NCBI RefSeq assembly: GCF_029227915.1
Contig: NC_079888.1
Location: forward strand, 22,734,001-22,798,000
DNA: 64,000 nt
DNA from: Hydractinia symbiolongicarpus
Lineage: Eukaryota > Cnidaria > Hydrozoa > Anthoathecata > Hydractiniidae
Direction of reading: 5' to 3'
The notes beneath the pieces are model-generated. The model did no database searches and was not told the origin of the DNA. It saw only the letters and a program-made list of their open reading frames with translations. Made by a program: the position numbers and the translations under genes. Of the stretch, positions 1 through 12,700 are shown piece after piece (position 1 is the first letter of the stretch; every line of letters begins with the position of its first letter).

Positions 1-1228
1 CATGCGTTTTAGTGGTGAAAAAATAATTTAAAAAATCGTTCGGGAAATGAGTTTACTCCCTGGGTACTTTCTTTGTATACTTTTGACTATACGGGCCAAG
101 CCGGGATTTACGGGAAATCGCGGGTTTTCGTTTGCCGGCGATTAAACTTCTTTTATTCAGCGTCTCATCAAAAATGAAAACATTTTTAAAAACTACAAGT
201 CTTATGCGTTTTGGTGGTGAAAAAAGAATTTAAAAAATCGTTCTGGAAATGAGTTTACTCACAGGGTACTTTCTTTGTATACATTCGACTATACGTGCCA
301 AGCCCGGGATTTACGGGAAATCGCGGGTTTTCCTTTGCCGGCGATTAAACTTCTTTTATTCAGCGTCTCATCAAAAATGAAAACATTTTTAAAAACTACA
401 AGTCTCATGCGTTTTAGTGGTGAAAAAATAATTTAAAAAATCGTTCGGGAAATGAGTTTACTCCCTGGGTACTTTCTTTGTATACTCTTGACTATACGGG
501 CCAAGCCGGGATTTACGGAAAATCGCGGGTTTTCGTTTACCGGCGATTAAACTTCTTTTATTCAGCGTCTCATCAAAAATGAAAACATTTTTAAAAACTA
601 CAAGTCTTATGCGTTTTAGTGGTGAAAAAATAATTTAAAAAATCGTTCTGGAAATGAGTTTACTCACAGGGTACTTTCTTTGTATACATTCGACTATACG
701 GGCCAAGCCCGGGATTTACGGGAAATCGCGGGTTTTCGTTTTCCGGCGATTAAACCTCTTTCATTAAGCGTCTCATCAAAAATGAAAACATTTTTAAAAA
801 CTACAAGTCTCATGCGTTTTAGTGGTGAAAAAAAAATTTAAAAAATCGTTCGGGAAATGAGTTTACTACCTGGGTACTTTCTTTGTATACATTTGACTAT
901 ACGGGCCAAGCCCCGGATTTACGGGAAAACGCGGGATTTCGTTTGCCGGCGATTAAACCTCTTTCATTAACCGTCTTATCAAAAATGAAAACATTTTTGA
1001 AAACTACAAGTCTCATGCGTTTTAGTGGTGAAAAAAAAATTTAAAAAATCGTTCGGGAAATGAGTTTACTCCCTGGGTACTTTCTTTGTATACATTTGAC
1101 TATACGGGCCAAGCCCCGGATTTACGGGAAAACGCGGGATTTCGTTTGCCGGCGATTAAACATCTTTCATTAAGCGTCTCATCAAAAATGAAAACATTAT
1201 TGAAAACTACAAGTCTCATGCGTTTTAG

Positions 1229-2848
1229 TGGTGAAAAAAAAAAATTAAAAAATCGTTCTGGAAATGAGTTTACTCCCTGGGTACTTTCTTTGTATACTTT
1301 TGACTATACGGGCCGAGTCCGGGATTTAGGGAAATCGCAGGTTTTCGTTTGCCGGCGATTAAACTGCTTTTATTCAGCGTCTCATCAAAAATGAAAACAT
1401 TTTTGAAAACTACAAGTCTCATGCGTTTTAGTGGTGAAAAAATAATTTAAAAAATCGTTCGGGAAATGAGTTTACTCCCTGGGTACTTTCTTTGTATACT
1501 TTTGACTATACGGGCCAAGCCGGGATTTACGGGAAATCGCGGGTTTTCGTTTGCCGGCGATTAAACTTCTTTTATTCAGCGTCTCATCAAAAATGAAAAC
1601 ATTTTTAAAAACTACAAGTCTTATGCGTTTTGGTGGTGAAAAAAGAATTTAAAAAATCGTTCTGGAAATGAGTTTACTCACAGGGTACTTTCTTTGTATA
1701 CATTCGACTATACGTGCCAAGCCCGGGATTTACGGGAAATCGCGGGTTTTCCTTTGCCGGCGATTAAACTTCTTTTATTCAGCGTCTCATCAAAAATGAA
1801 AACATTTTTAAAAACTACAAGTCTCATGCGTTTTAGTGGTGAAAAAATAATTTAAAAAATCGTTCGGGAAATGAGTTTACTCCCTGGGTACTTTCTTTGT
1901 ATACTCTTGACTATACGGGCCAAGCCGGGATTTACGGAAAATCGCGGGTTTTCGTTTACCGGCGATTAAACTTCTTTTATTCAGCGTCTCATCAAAAATG
2001 AAAACATTTTTAAAAACTACAAGTCTTATGCGTTTTAGTGGTGAAAAAAAAAATTTAAAAAATCGTTCTGGAAATGAGTTTACTCCCTGGGTACTTTCTT
2101 TGTATACTTTTGACTATACGGGCCGAGTCCGGGATTTAGGGAAATCGCAGGTTTTCGTTTGCCGGCGATTAAACTGCTTTTATTCAGCGTCTCATCAAAA
2201 ATGAAAACATTTTTGAAAACTACAAGTCTCATGCGTTTTAGTGGTGAAAAAATAATTTAAAAAATCGTTCGGGAAATGAGTTTACTCCCTGGGTACTTTC
2301 TTTGTATACTTTTGACTATACGGGCCAAGCCGGGATTTACGGGAAATCGCGGGTTTTCGTTTGCCGGCGATTAAACTTCTTTTATTCAGCGTCTCATCAA
2401 AAATGAAAACATTTTTAAAAACTACAAGTCTTATGCGTTTTGGTGGTGAAAAAAGAATTTAAAAAATCGTTCTGGAAATGAGTTTACTCACAGGGTACTT
2501 TCTTTGTATACATTCGACTATACGTGCCAAGCCCGGGATTTACGGGAAATCGCGGGTTTTCCTTTGCCGGCGATTAAACTTCTTTTATTCAGCGTCTCAT
2601 CAAAAATGAAAACATTTTTAAAAACTACAAGTCTCATGCGTTTTAGTGGTGAAAAAATAATTTAAAAAATCGTTCGGGAAATGAGTTTACTCCCTGGGTA
2701 CTTTCTTTGTATACTCTTGACTATACGGGCCAAGCCGGGATTTACGGAAAATCGCGGGTTTTCGTTTACCGGCGATTAAACTTCTTTTATTCAGCGTCTC
2801 ATCAAAAATGAAAACATTTTTAAAAACTACAAGTCTTATGCGTTTTAG
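1229..2848. repeat. Higher-order repeat, 4 monomers (810 bp), two copies
   Basis: The segment at about 1229-2038 is repeated almost identically at 2039-2848. The monomer that starts CATGCG at 1420 recurs at 2230, 810 bp later, as does the GGTGGTGAAAAAAGAATTT variant at about 1631 and 2441. A third, partial copy lies at the very start of the window and another begins at 5467. Boundaries are approximate because all monomers are alike. Confidence 0.8.
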
Positions 2849-3828
2849 TGGTGAAAAAATAATTTAAAAAATCGTTCTGGAAATGAGTTTACTCACAGGG
2901 TACTTTCTTTGTATACATTCGACTATACGGGCCAAGCCCGGGATTTACGGGAAATCGCGGGTTTTCGTTTTCCGGCGATTAAACCTCTTTCATTAAGCGT
3001 CTCATCAAAAATGAAAACATTTTTAAAAACTACAAGTCTCATGCGTTTTAGTGGTGAAAAAAAAATTTAAAAAATCGTTCGGGAAATGAGTTTACTACCT
3101 GGGTACTTTCTTTGTATACATTTGACTATACGGGCCAAGCCCCGGATTTACGGGAAAACGCGGGATTTCGTTTGCCGGCGATTAAACCTCTTTCATTAAC
3201 CGTCTTATCAAAAATGAAAACATTTTTGAAAACTACAAGTCTCATGCGTTTTAGTGGTAAAAAAAAAAATTAAAAAATCGTTCTGGAAATGAGTTTACTC
3301 CCTGGGTACCTTCTTTGTATACTTTTGACTATACGGGCCGAGTCCGGGATTTAGGAAAATCGCAGGTTTTCGTTTGCCGGCGATTAAACTGCTTTTATTC
3401 AGCGTCTCATCAAAAATGAAAACATTTTTGAAAACTACAAGTCTCATGCGTTGTAGTGGTGAAAAAATAATTTAAAAAATCGTTCGGGAAATGAGTTTAC
3501 TCCCTGGGTACTTTCTTTGTATACTTTTGACTATACGGGCCAAGCCGGGATTTACGGGAAATCGCGGGTTTTCGTTTGCCGGCGATTAAACTTCTTTTAT
3601 TCAGCGTCTCATCAAAAATGAAAATTTTTTTAAAAACTACAAGTCTTATGCGTTTTAGTAGTGAAAAAATAATTTAAAAAATCGTTCTGGAAATGAGTTT
3701 ACTCACAGGGTACTTTCTTTGTATACTTTTGACTATACGGGCTGAGTCCAGGATTTACGGGAAATCGCAGGTTTTCGTTTGCCGGCGATTAAACTTCTTT
3801 TATTCAGCGTCTCATCAAAAATGAAAAC
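2040..3828. repeat. Large duplicated satellite block, copy 1 (partner at 5277-7065)
   Basis: This block of about 1.8 kb is repeated 3,237 bp downstream (16 monomers). Shared private variants include TTATGCGTTTTGGTGGTG (about 2433 and 5670), AGTGGTAAAAAAAAAAATT (about 3252 and 6491), GCGTTGTAGTGG (about 3448 and 6686) and GGGCTGAGTCCAGGATT (about 3739 and 6977). The copies differ at only scattered sites, so the duplication is recent compared with monomer-to-monomer divergence. Confidence 0.75.
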
Positions 3829-5276
3829 ATTTTTGAAAACTACAAGTCTCATGCGTTTTAGTGGTGAAAAAATAATCTAAAAAATCGTTCTGGAAATGAG
3901 TTTACTCACAGGGTACTTTCTTTGTATACATTCGACTATACGTGCCAAGCCCGGGATTTACGGGAAATCGCGGGTTTTCGTTTGCCGGCGATTAAACTTC
4001 TTTTATTCAGCGTCCCATCAAATATGAAAATATTTTTGAAAACTACAAGTCTCATGCGTTTAGTGGTAAAAAAATAATATAAAAAATCGTTCGGGAAATG
4101 AGTTTACTCCCTGAGTACTTTCTTTGTATACTTTTGACTATACGGGCCGAGTCCGGGATTTAGGGAAATCGCAGGTTTTCGTTTGCCGGTGATTAAACTG
4201 CTTTTATTCAGCGTCTCATCAAAAATGAAAACATTTTTGAAAACTACAAGTCTCATGCGTTTTAGTGGTGAAAAAATAATTTAAAAAATCGTTCGGGAAA
4301 TGAGTTTACTCCCTGGGTAGTTTCTTTGTATATTTTTGACTATACGGGCCAAGCCGGGATTTACGGAAAATCGCGGGTTTTCGTTTGCCGGCGATTAAAC
4401 TTCTTTTATTCAGCGTCCCATCAAATATGAAAATATTTTTGAAAACTACAAGTCTCATGCGTTTAGTGGTAAAAAAATAATATAAAAAATCGTTCGGGAA
4501 ATGAGTTTACTCACTGGGTACTTTCTTTGTATACTTTTGACTATACGGGCCAAGCCCGGGATTTAAGGGAAATCGCGGGTTTTCGGTTGCCGGCGATTAA
4601 ACTTCTTTTATTCAGCGTCTCATCAAAAATGAAAACATTTTTGAAAACTACAAGTCTCATGCGTTTTAGTGGTGAAAAAATAATTTAAAAAATCGTTCGG
4701 GAAATGAGTTTACTCCCTGGGTAGTTTCTTTGTATACTTTTGACTATACGGGCCAAGCCGGGATTTACGGGAAATCGCGGGTTTTCGTTTGCCGGCGATT
4801 GAACTTCTTTTATTCAGCGTCCCATCAAATATGAAAATATTTTTGAAAACTACAAGTCTCATGCGTTTAGTGGTAAAAAAATAATATAAAAAATCGTTCG
4901 GGAAATGAGTTTACTCACTGGGTACTTTCTTTGTATACTTTTGACTATACGGGCCAAGCCCGGGATTTAAAGGAAATCGCGGGTTTTCGTTTTCCGGCGA
5001 TTGAACCTCTTTCATTAGGCGTCTCATCAAAAATGAAAACATTTTTGAAAACTACAAGTCTCATGCGTTTTAGTGGTGAAAAAAAAATTTAAAAAATCGT
5101 TCGGGAAATGAGTTTACTCCCTCGGTACTTTCTTTGTATACATTTGACTATACGGGCCAAGCCCCGGATTTACGGGAAAACGCGGGATTTCGTTTGCCGG
5201 CGATTAAACATCTTTCATTAAGCGTCTCATCAAAAATGAAAACATTATTGAAAACTACAAGTCTCATGCGTTTTAG

Positions 5277-7065
5277 TGGTGAAAAAAAAATTTAAAAAAT
5301 CGTTCTGGAAATGAGTTTACTCCCTGGGTACTTTCTTTGTATACTTTTGACTATACGGGCCGAGTCCGGGATTTAGGGAAATCGCAGGTTTTCGTTTGCC
5401 GGCGATTAAACTGCTTTTATTCAGCGTCTCATCAAAAATGAAAACATTTTTGAAAACTACAAGTCTCATGCGTTTTAGTGGTGAAAAAATAATTTAAAAA
5501 ATCGTTCGGGAAATGAGTTTACTCCCTGGGTACTTTCTTTGTATACTTTTGACTATACGGGCCAAGCCGGGATTTACGGGAAATCGCGGGTTTTCGTTTG
5601 CCGGCGATTAAACTTCTTTTATTCAGCGTCTCATCAAAAATGAAAACATTTTTAAAAACTACAAGTCTTATGCGTTTTGGTGGTGAAAAAAGAATTTAAA
5701 AAATCGTTCTGGAAATGAGTTTACTCACAGGGTACTTTCTTTGTATACATTCGACTATACGTGCCAAGCCCGGGATTTACGGGAAATCGCGGGTTTTCCT
5801 TTGCCGGCAATTAAACTTCTTTTATTCAGCGTCTCATCAAAAATGAAAACATTTTTAAAAACTACAAGTCTCATGCGTTTTAGTGGTGAAAAAATAATTT
5901 AAAAAATCGTTCGGGAAATGAGTTTACTCCCTGGGTACTTTCTTTGTATACTCTTGACTATACGGGCCAAGCCGGGATTTACGGAAAATCGCGGGTTTTC
6001 GTTTACCGGCGATTAAACTTCTTTTATTCAGCGTCTCATCAAAAATGAAAACATTTTTAAAAACTACAAGTCTTATGCGTTTTAGTGGTGAAAAAATAAT
6101 TTAAAAAATCGTTCTGGAAATGAGTTTACTCACAGGGTACTTTCTTTGTATACATTCGACTATACGGGCCAAGCCCGGGATTTACGGGAAATCGCGGGTT
6201 TTCGTTTTCCGGCGATTAAACCTCTTTCATTAAGCGTCTCATCAAAAATGAAAACATTTTTAAAAACTACAAGTCCCATGCGTTTTAGTGGTGAAAAAAA
6301 AATTTAAAAAATCGTTCGGGAAATGAGTTTACTACCTGGGTACTTTCTTTGTATACATTTGACTATACGGGCCAAGCCCCGGATTTACGGGAAAACGCGG
6401 GATTTCGTTTGCCGGCGATTAAACCTCTTTCATTAAGCGTCTTATCAAAAATGAAAACATTTTTGAAAACTACAAGTCTCATGCGTTTTAGTGGTAAAAA
6501 AAAAAATTAAAAAATCGTTCTGGAAATGAGTTTACTCCCTGGGTACCTTCTTTGTATACTTTTGACTATACGGGCCGAGTCCGGGATTTAGGAAAATCGC
6601 AGGTTTTCGTTTGCCGGCGATTAAACTGCTTTTATTCAGCGTCTCATCAAAAATGAAAACATTTTTGAAAACTACAAGTCTCATGCGTTGTAGTGGTGAA
6701 AAAATAATTTAAAAAATCGTTCGGGAAATGAGTTTACTCCCTGGGTACTTTCTTTGTATACTTTTGACTATACGGGCCAAGCCGGGATTTACGGGAAATC
6801 GCGGGTTTTCGTTTGCCGGCGATTAAACTTCTTTTATTCAGCGTCTCATCAAAAATGAAAAATTTTTTAAAAACTACAAGTCTTATGCGTTTTAGTAGTG
6901 AAAAAATAATTTAAAAAATCGTTCTGGAAATGAGTTTACTCACAGGGTACTTTCTTTGTATACTTTTGACTATACGGGCTGAGTCCAGGATTTACGGGAA
7001 ATCGCAGGTTTTCGTTTGCCGGCGATTAAACTTCTTTTATTCAGCGTCTCATCAAAAATGAAAAC
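5277..7065. repeat. Large duplicated satellite block, copy 2 (partner at 2040-3828)
   Basis: Second copy of the block at 2040-3828, offset by 3,237 bp. It is also the block most like the right end of the window (60.7-62.5 kb). Confidence 0.75.
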
Positions 7066-7649
7066 ATTCTTGAAAACTACAAGTCTCATGCGTTTTAGTG
7101 GTGAAATAATAATTTAAAAAATCGTTTGGGAAATGAGTTTACTCCCTGGGTACTTTCTTTGTATACTTTTGACTATACGGGCCAAGCCCGGGATTTACGG
7201 GAAATCGTGGGTTTTCGTTTGCCGGCGATTAAACTTCTTTTATTCAGCGTCTCATCAAAAATGAAAACAATTTCAAAAACTACAAGTCTTATGCGTTTTA
7301 GTGGTGAAAAAATAATTTAAAAAATCGTTCTGGAAATGAGTTTACTCCCTGGGTACTTTCTTTGTATACTTTTGACTATACGGGCCGAGTCCGGGATTTA
7401 GGGAAATCGCAGGTTTTCGTTTGCTGGCGATTAAACTGCTTTTATTCAGCGTCTCATCAAAAATGAAAACATTTTTGAAAACTACAAGTCTCATGCGTTT
7501 TAGTGGTGAAAAAATAATTTAAAAAATCGTTCGGCAAATGAGTTTACTCCCTGGGTACTTTCTTTGTATACTTTTGACTATACGGGCCGAGTCCGGGATT
7601 TACGGGAAATCGCGGATTTTTGTTTGCCGGCGATTAAACTTCTTTTATT

Positions 7650-9550
7650 CAGCGTCCCATCAAATATGAAAATATTTTTGAAAACTACAAGTCTCATGCG
7701 TTTAGTGGTAAAAAAATAATATAAAAAATCGTTCGGGAAATGAGTTTACTCCCTGGGTACTTTCTTTTTATACTTTTGACTATACGGGCCAAGCCCGGGA
7801 TTTACGGGAAATCGCGGGTTTTCGTTTGTCGGCGATTAAACTGCTTTTATTCAATGTCTCATCAAAAAGGAAAACATTTTTGAAAACTACAAGTCTCATG
7901 CGTTTTAGTGGTGACAAAATAATTTAAAAAGTCGTTCGGGAAATGAGTTTACTACCTGGGTACTTTCTTTGTATACTTTTGACTATACGGGCCAAGCCAG
8001 AATTTATGGGAAATCGCGGGTTTTCGTTTGCCGGCGATTAAACTTCTTTTATTCAGCGTCTCATCAAAAATGAAAACATTTTTAAAAACTACAAGTCTTA
8101 TGCGTTTTAGTGGTCAAAAAATAATTTAAAAAATCGTTCTGGAAATGAGTTTACTCACAGGGTACTTTCTTTTTATACATTCGACTATACATGCCAAGCC
8201 CGGGATTTACGGGAAATCGCGGGTTTTCGTTTGTCGGCGATTAAACTGCTTTTATTCAGCGTCTCATCAAAAATGAAAACATTCTTGAAAACTACAAGTC
8301 TCATGCGTTTTAGTGGTGAAATAAGAATTTAAGAAATCGTTTGGGAAATGAGTTTACTCCCTGGGTACTTTCTTTGTATACTTTTGACTATACGGGCCGA
8401 GTACGAAATTTACGGGAAATCGCAGGTTTTCGTTTGCCGGCGATTAAACTTCTTTTATTCAGCGTCTCATCAAAAATTAAAACATTTTTGAAAACTACAA
8501 GTCTCATACGTTTTAGTGGTGAAAAAATAATTTAAAAATTCGTTCGGGAAATGAGTTTACTCACAGGATACTTTCTTTGTATACATTCGACTATACGGGC
8601 CAAGCCCGGGATTTACGGGAAATCGCGGGTTTTCGTTCTCCCGCGATTAAACCTCTTTCATTAAGCGTCCCATCAAATATGAAAACATTTTTGAAAATTA
8701 CAAGTCTCATGCGTTTAGTGGTAATAAAATAATATAAAAAATCGTTCGGGAAATGAGTTTACTCCCTGGGTACTTTCTTTGTATACTTTTGACTATACGG
8801 GCCAAGCCCGGGATTTACGGGAAATCGCGGGTTTTCGTTTGCCGGCGATTAAACTGCTTTTATTCAGCGTCTCATCAAAAAGGAAAACATTTTTGAAAAC
8901 TACAAGTCTCATGCGTTTTAGTGGTGACAAAATAATTTAAAAAGTCGTTCGGGAAATGAGTTTACTACCTGGGTACTTTCTTTGTATACTTTTGACTATA
9001 CAGGCCAAGCCAGAATTTATGGGAAATCGCGGGTTTTCGTTTGCCGGCGATTAAACTTCTTTTATTCAGCGTCTCATCAAAAATGAAAACATTTTTAAAA
9101 ACTACAAGTCTTATGCGTTTTAGTGGTCAAAAAATAATTTAAAAAATCGTTCTGGAAATGTGTTTACTCACAGGGTACTTTCTTTGTATACATTCGACTA
9201 TACATGCCAAGCCCGGGATTTACGGGAAATCGCGGGTTTTCGTTTGTCGGCGATTAAACTGCTTTTATTCAGCGTCTCATCAAAAATGAAAACATTCTTG
9301 AAAACTACAAGTCTCATGCGTTTTAGTGGTGAAATAAGAATTTAAGAAATCGTTTGGGAAATGAGTTTACTCCCTGGGTACTTTCTTTGTATACTTTTGA
9401 CTATACGGGCCGAGTACGAAATTTACGGGAAATCGCAGGTTTTCGTTTGCCGGCGATTAAACTTCTTTTATTCAGCGTCTCATCAAAAATGAAAACCTTT
9501 TTGAAAACTAAAAGTCTCATGCGTTTTAGTGGTGAAAAAATAATTTAAAA
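7650..9550. repeat. Higher-order repeat, 5 monomers (1,013 bp), two copies
   Basis: GTGGTGACAAAATAATTT with AAAGTCGTTCGGG at 7911 recurs at 8924, and the GGGCCGAGTACGAAATTTACGG variant near 8394 recurs near 9407, both 1,013 bp apart. The next landmark, CACAGGATAC, is at 8564 and 9780, 1,216 bp apart, so copy 2 has gained one monomer near its end. Confidence 0.75.
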
Positions 9551-9763
9551 AATCGTTCGGAAATTGAGTTTACACCCTGGGTACTTTCTTTGTATACTTT
9601 TGACTATACGGGCCGAGTCCGGGATTTACGGGAAATCGCAGGTTTTCGTTTGCCGGCGATTAAACTTCTTTTATTCAGCGTCTCATCAAAAATGAAAACA
9701 TTTTTGAAAACTACAAGTCTCATACGTTTTAGTGGTGAAAAAATAATTTAAAAATTCGTTCGG

Positions 9764-12700
9764 GAAATGAGTTTACTCACAGGATACTTTCTTTGTATAC
9801 ATTCCACTATACGGGCCAAGCCCGGGATTTACGGGAAATCGCGGGTTTTCGTTCTCCCGCGATTAAACCTCTTTCATTAAGCGTCCCATCAAATATGAAA
9901 ACATTTTTGAAAATTACAAGTCTTATGCGTTTTAGTGGTGAAAAAAAAATTTAAAAAATCGTTCAGGAAATGAGTTTACTCCCTGGGTACTTTCTTTGTA
10001 TACATTCGACTATACGGGCCAAGCCCCGGATTTACAGGAAAACGCGGATTTCGTTTGCCGGCGATTAAACCTCTTTCATTAAGCGTCTTATCAAAAATGA
10101 AAACATTTTTGAAAACTACAAGTCTTATGCGTTTTAGTGGTGAAAAAAAAATTTAAAAATTCGTTCGGGAAATGAGTTTACTCACAGGGTACTTTCTTTG
10201 TATACATTCGACTATACGTGCCAAGCCCGGGATTTACGGGAAATCGCGGGTTTTCGTTTGCCGGCGATTAAACTGCTTTTATTCAGCGTCTCATCAAAAA
10301 TGAAAACATTCTTGAAAACTACAAGTCTCATGCGTTTTAGTGGTGAAATAATAATTTAAGAAATCGTTTGGGAAATGAGTTTACTCCCTAGGTACTTTCT
10401 TTGTATACTTTTGACTATACGGGCTGAGTACGGGATTTACGGGAAATTGCAGGTTTTCGTTTGCCCGCGATTAAACTTCTTTTATTCAGCGTCTCATCAA
10501 AAATAAAAACATTTTTGAAAACTACAAGTCTCATGCGTTTTAGTGGTGAAAAAATAATTAAAAAAATCGTTCGGGAAATGAGTTTACACCCTGGGTACTT
10601 TCTTTGTATACTTTTGACTATACGGGCCGAGTCCGGGATTAACGGGAAATCGCAGGTTTTCGTTTGCCGGCGATTAAACTTCTTTTATTCAGCGTCTTAT
10701 CAAAAATGAAAACATTTTTGAAAACTACAAGTCTCATACGTTTTAGTGGTGAAAAAATAATTTAAAAATTCGTTCGGGAAATGAAATTACTGATTGGGTA
10801 CTTTCCTTGTATACTTTTAACTATACGGACCGAGTCCGGGATTTACGGTAAAATCGCAGGTTTTCGTTTGCCGGCGATTAAACTTCTTTTATTCAGCGTC
10901 TCATCAAAAATGAAAACATTTTTAAAAACTACAAGTCTTATGCGTTTTAGTGGTGAAAAAATAATTTCAAAAATCGTTCGGGAAATGAGTTTACTCCCTG
11001 GGTACTTTCTTTGTATACATTCGACTATACGGGCCAAGCCCCGGATTTACGGGAAAACGCGGATTTCGTTTGCCGGCGATTAAACCTCTTTCATCAAGCG
11101 TCTCATCAAAAATGAAAACATATTTGAAAACTACAAGTCTCATGCGTTTTAGTGGTGAAAAAAAAATTTAAAAAATCGTTCGGGAAATGAGTTTACTCCC
11201 TGGGTACTTTCTTGGTATACATTCGATTATACGGGCCAAGCCCGGGATTTACGGGAAATCGCGAGTTTTCGTTTGCCGGCGATTAAACTTCTTTTATTCA
11301 GCGTCTCATCAAAAATGAAAACATTTTTAAAAACTACAAGTCTCATGCGTTTTAGTGGGGAAAAAATAATTTAAAAAATCGTTCGGGAAATGAGTTTACT
11401 TCCTGGGTACTTTCTTTGTATACTTTTGACTATACGGGCCAAACCGGGATTTACGGGAAATCGCGGGTTTTCGTTTGCCGGCGATTAAACTTCTTTTATT
11501 CAGCGTCTCATCAAAAATGAAAACATTTTTAAAAACTACAAGTCTTATGCGTTTTAGTGGTGAAAAAATAATTTAAAAAATCGTTCTGGAAATGAGTTTA
11601 CTCACAGGGTACTTTCTTTGTATACATTCGACTATACGTGCCAAGCTCGGGATTTACGGGAAATCGCGGGTTTTTGCTTGCCGGCGATTAAACTGCTTTT
11701 ATTCAGCGTCTCATCAAAAAGGAAAACATTCTTGAAAACTACAAGTCTCATGCGTTTTAGTGGTGAAATAATAATTTAAGAAATCGTTTGGGAAATGAGT
11801 TTACTCCCTGGGTACTTTCTTTGTATACTTTTGACTATACGGGCTGAGTACGGGATTTACGGGAAATCGCAGTTTTTCGTTTGCCCGCGATTAAACTTCT
11901 TTTATTCAGCGTCTCATCAAAAATAAAAACATTTTTGAAAACTACAAGTCTCATACGTTTTAGTGGTGAAAAAATAATTTAAAAAATCGTTCGGGAAATG
12001 AGTTTACTCACAGGATACTTTCTTTGTATACATTCGACTATACGGGCCAAGCCCGGGATTTACGGGAAATCGCGGGTTTTCGTTCTCCCGCGATTAAACC
12101 TCTTTCATTAAGCGTCCCATCAAATATGAAAACATTTTTGAAAATTACAAGTCTTATGCGTTTTAGTGGTGAAAAAAAAATTTAAAAAATCGTTCAGGAA
12201 ATGAGTTTACTCCCTGGGTACTTTCTTTGTATACATTCGACTATACGGGCCAAGCCCCGGATTTACAGGAAAACGCGGATTTCGTTTGCCGGCGATTAAA
12301 CCTCTTTCATTAAGCGTCTTATCAAAAATGAAAACATTTTTGAAAACTACAAGTCTTATGCGTTTTAGTGGTGAAAAAAAAATTTAAAAATTCGTTCGGG
12401 AAATGAGTTTACTCACAGGGTACTTTCTTTGTATACATTCGACTATACGTGCCAAGCCCGGGATTTACGGGAAATCGCGGGTTTTCGCTTGCCGGCGATT
12501 AAACTGCTTTTATTCAGCGTCTCATCAAAAATGAAAACATTCTTGAAAACTACAAGTCTCATGCGTTTTAGTGGTGAAATAATAATTTAAGAAATCGTTT
12601 GGGAAATGAGTTTACTCCCTAGGTACTTTCTTTGTATACTTTTGACTATACGGGCTGAGTACGGGATTTACGGGAAATTGCAGGTTTTCGTTTGCCCGCG

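Noticed and set aside
120-150. CENP-B box in the satellite monomer
   Set aside because: TTTTCGTTTGCCGGCGA has the TTCG core, but the required A and CGGG positions do not match.
130-180. Hammerhead ribozyme on the minus strand, suggested by TTGATGAG followed by CGAAAAC
   Set aside because: The first core lacks the required C, and the 30-odd bases between the two motifs do not form a convincing stem II. No clear stems I and III were found either.
1086-1394. Reading frames of 61-121 codons throughout the satellite (for example 1086-1394, 10781-11083, 43634-43999) with recurring GFRLPAIK and FSVSSKMKTFLKTTSLMRFSGE peptides
   Set aside because: They are the same monomer read in one frame and stop where the 202-203-bp period, not a multiple of three, shifts the frame. 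Copies are broken at random by substitutions and there is no sign of coding selection.
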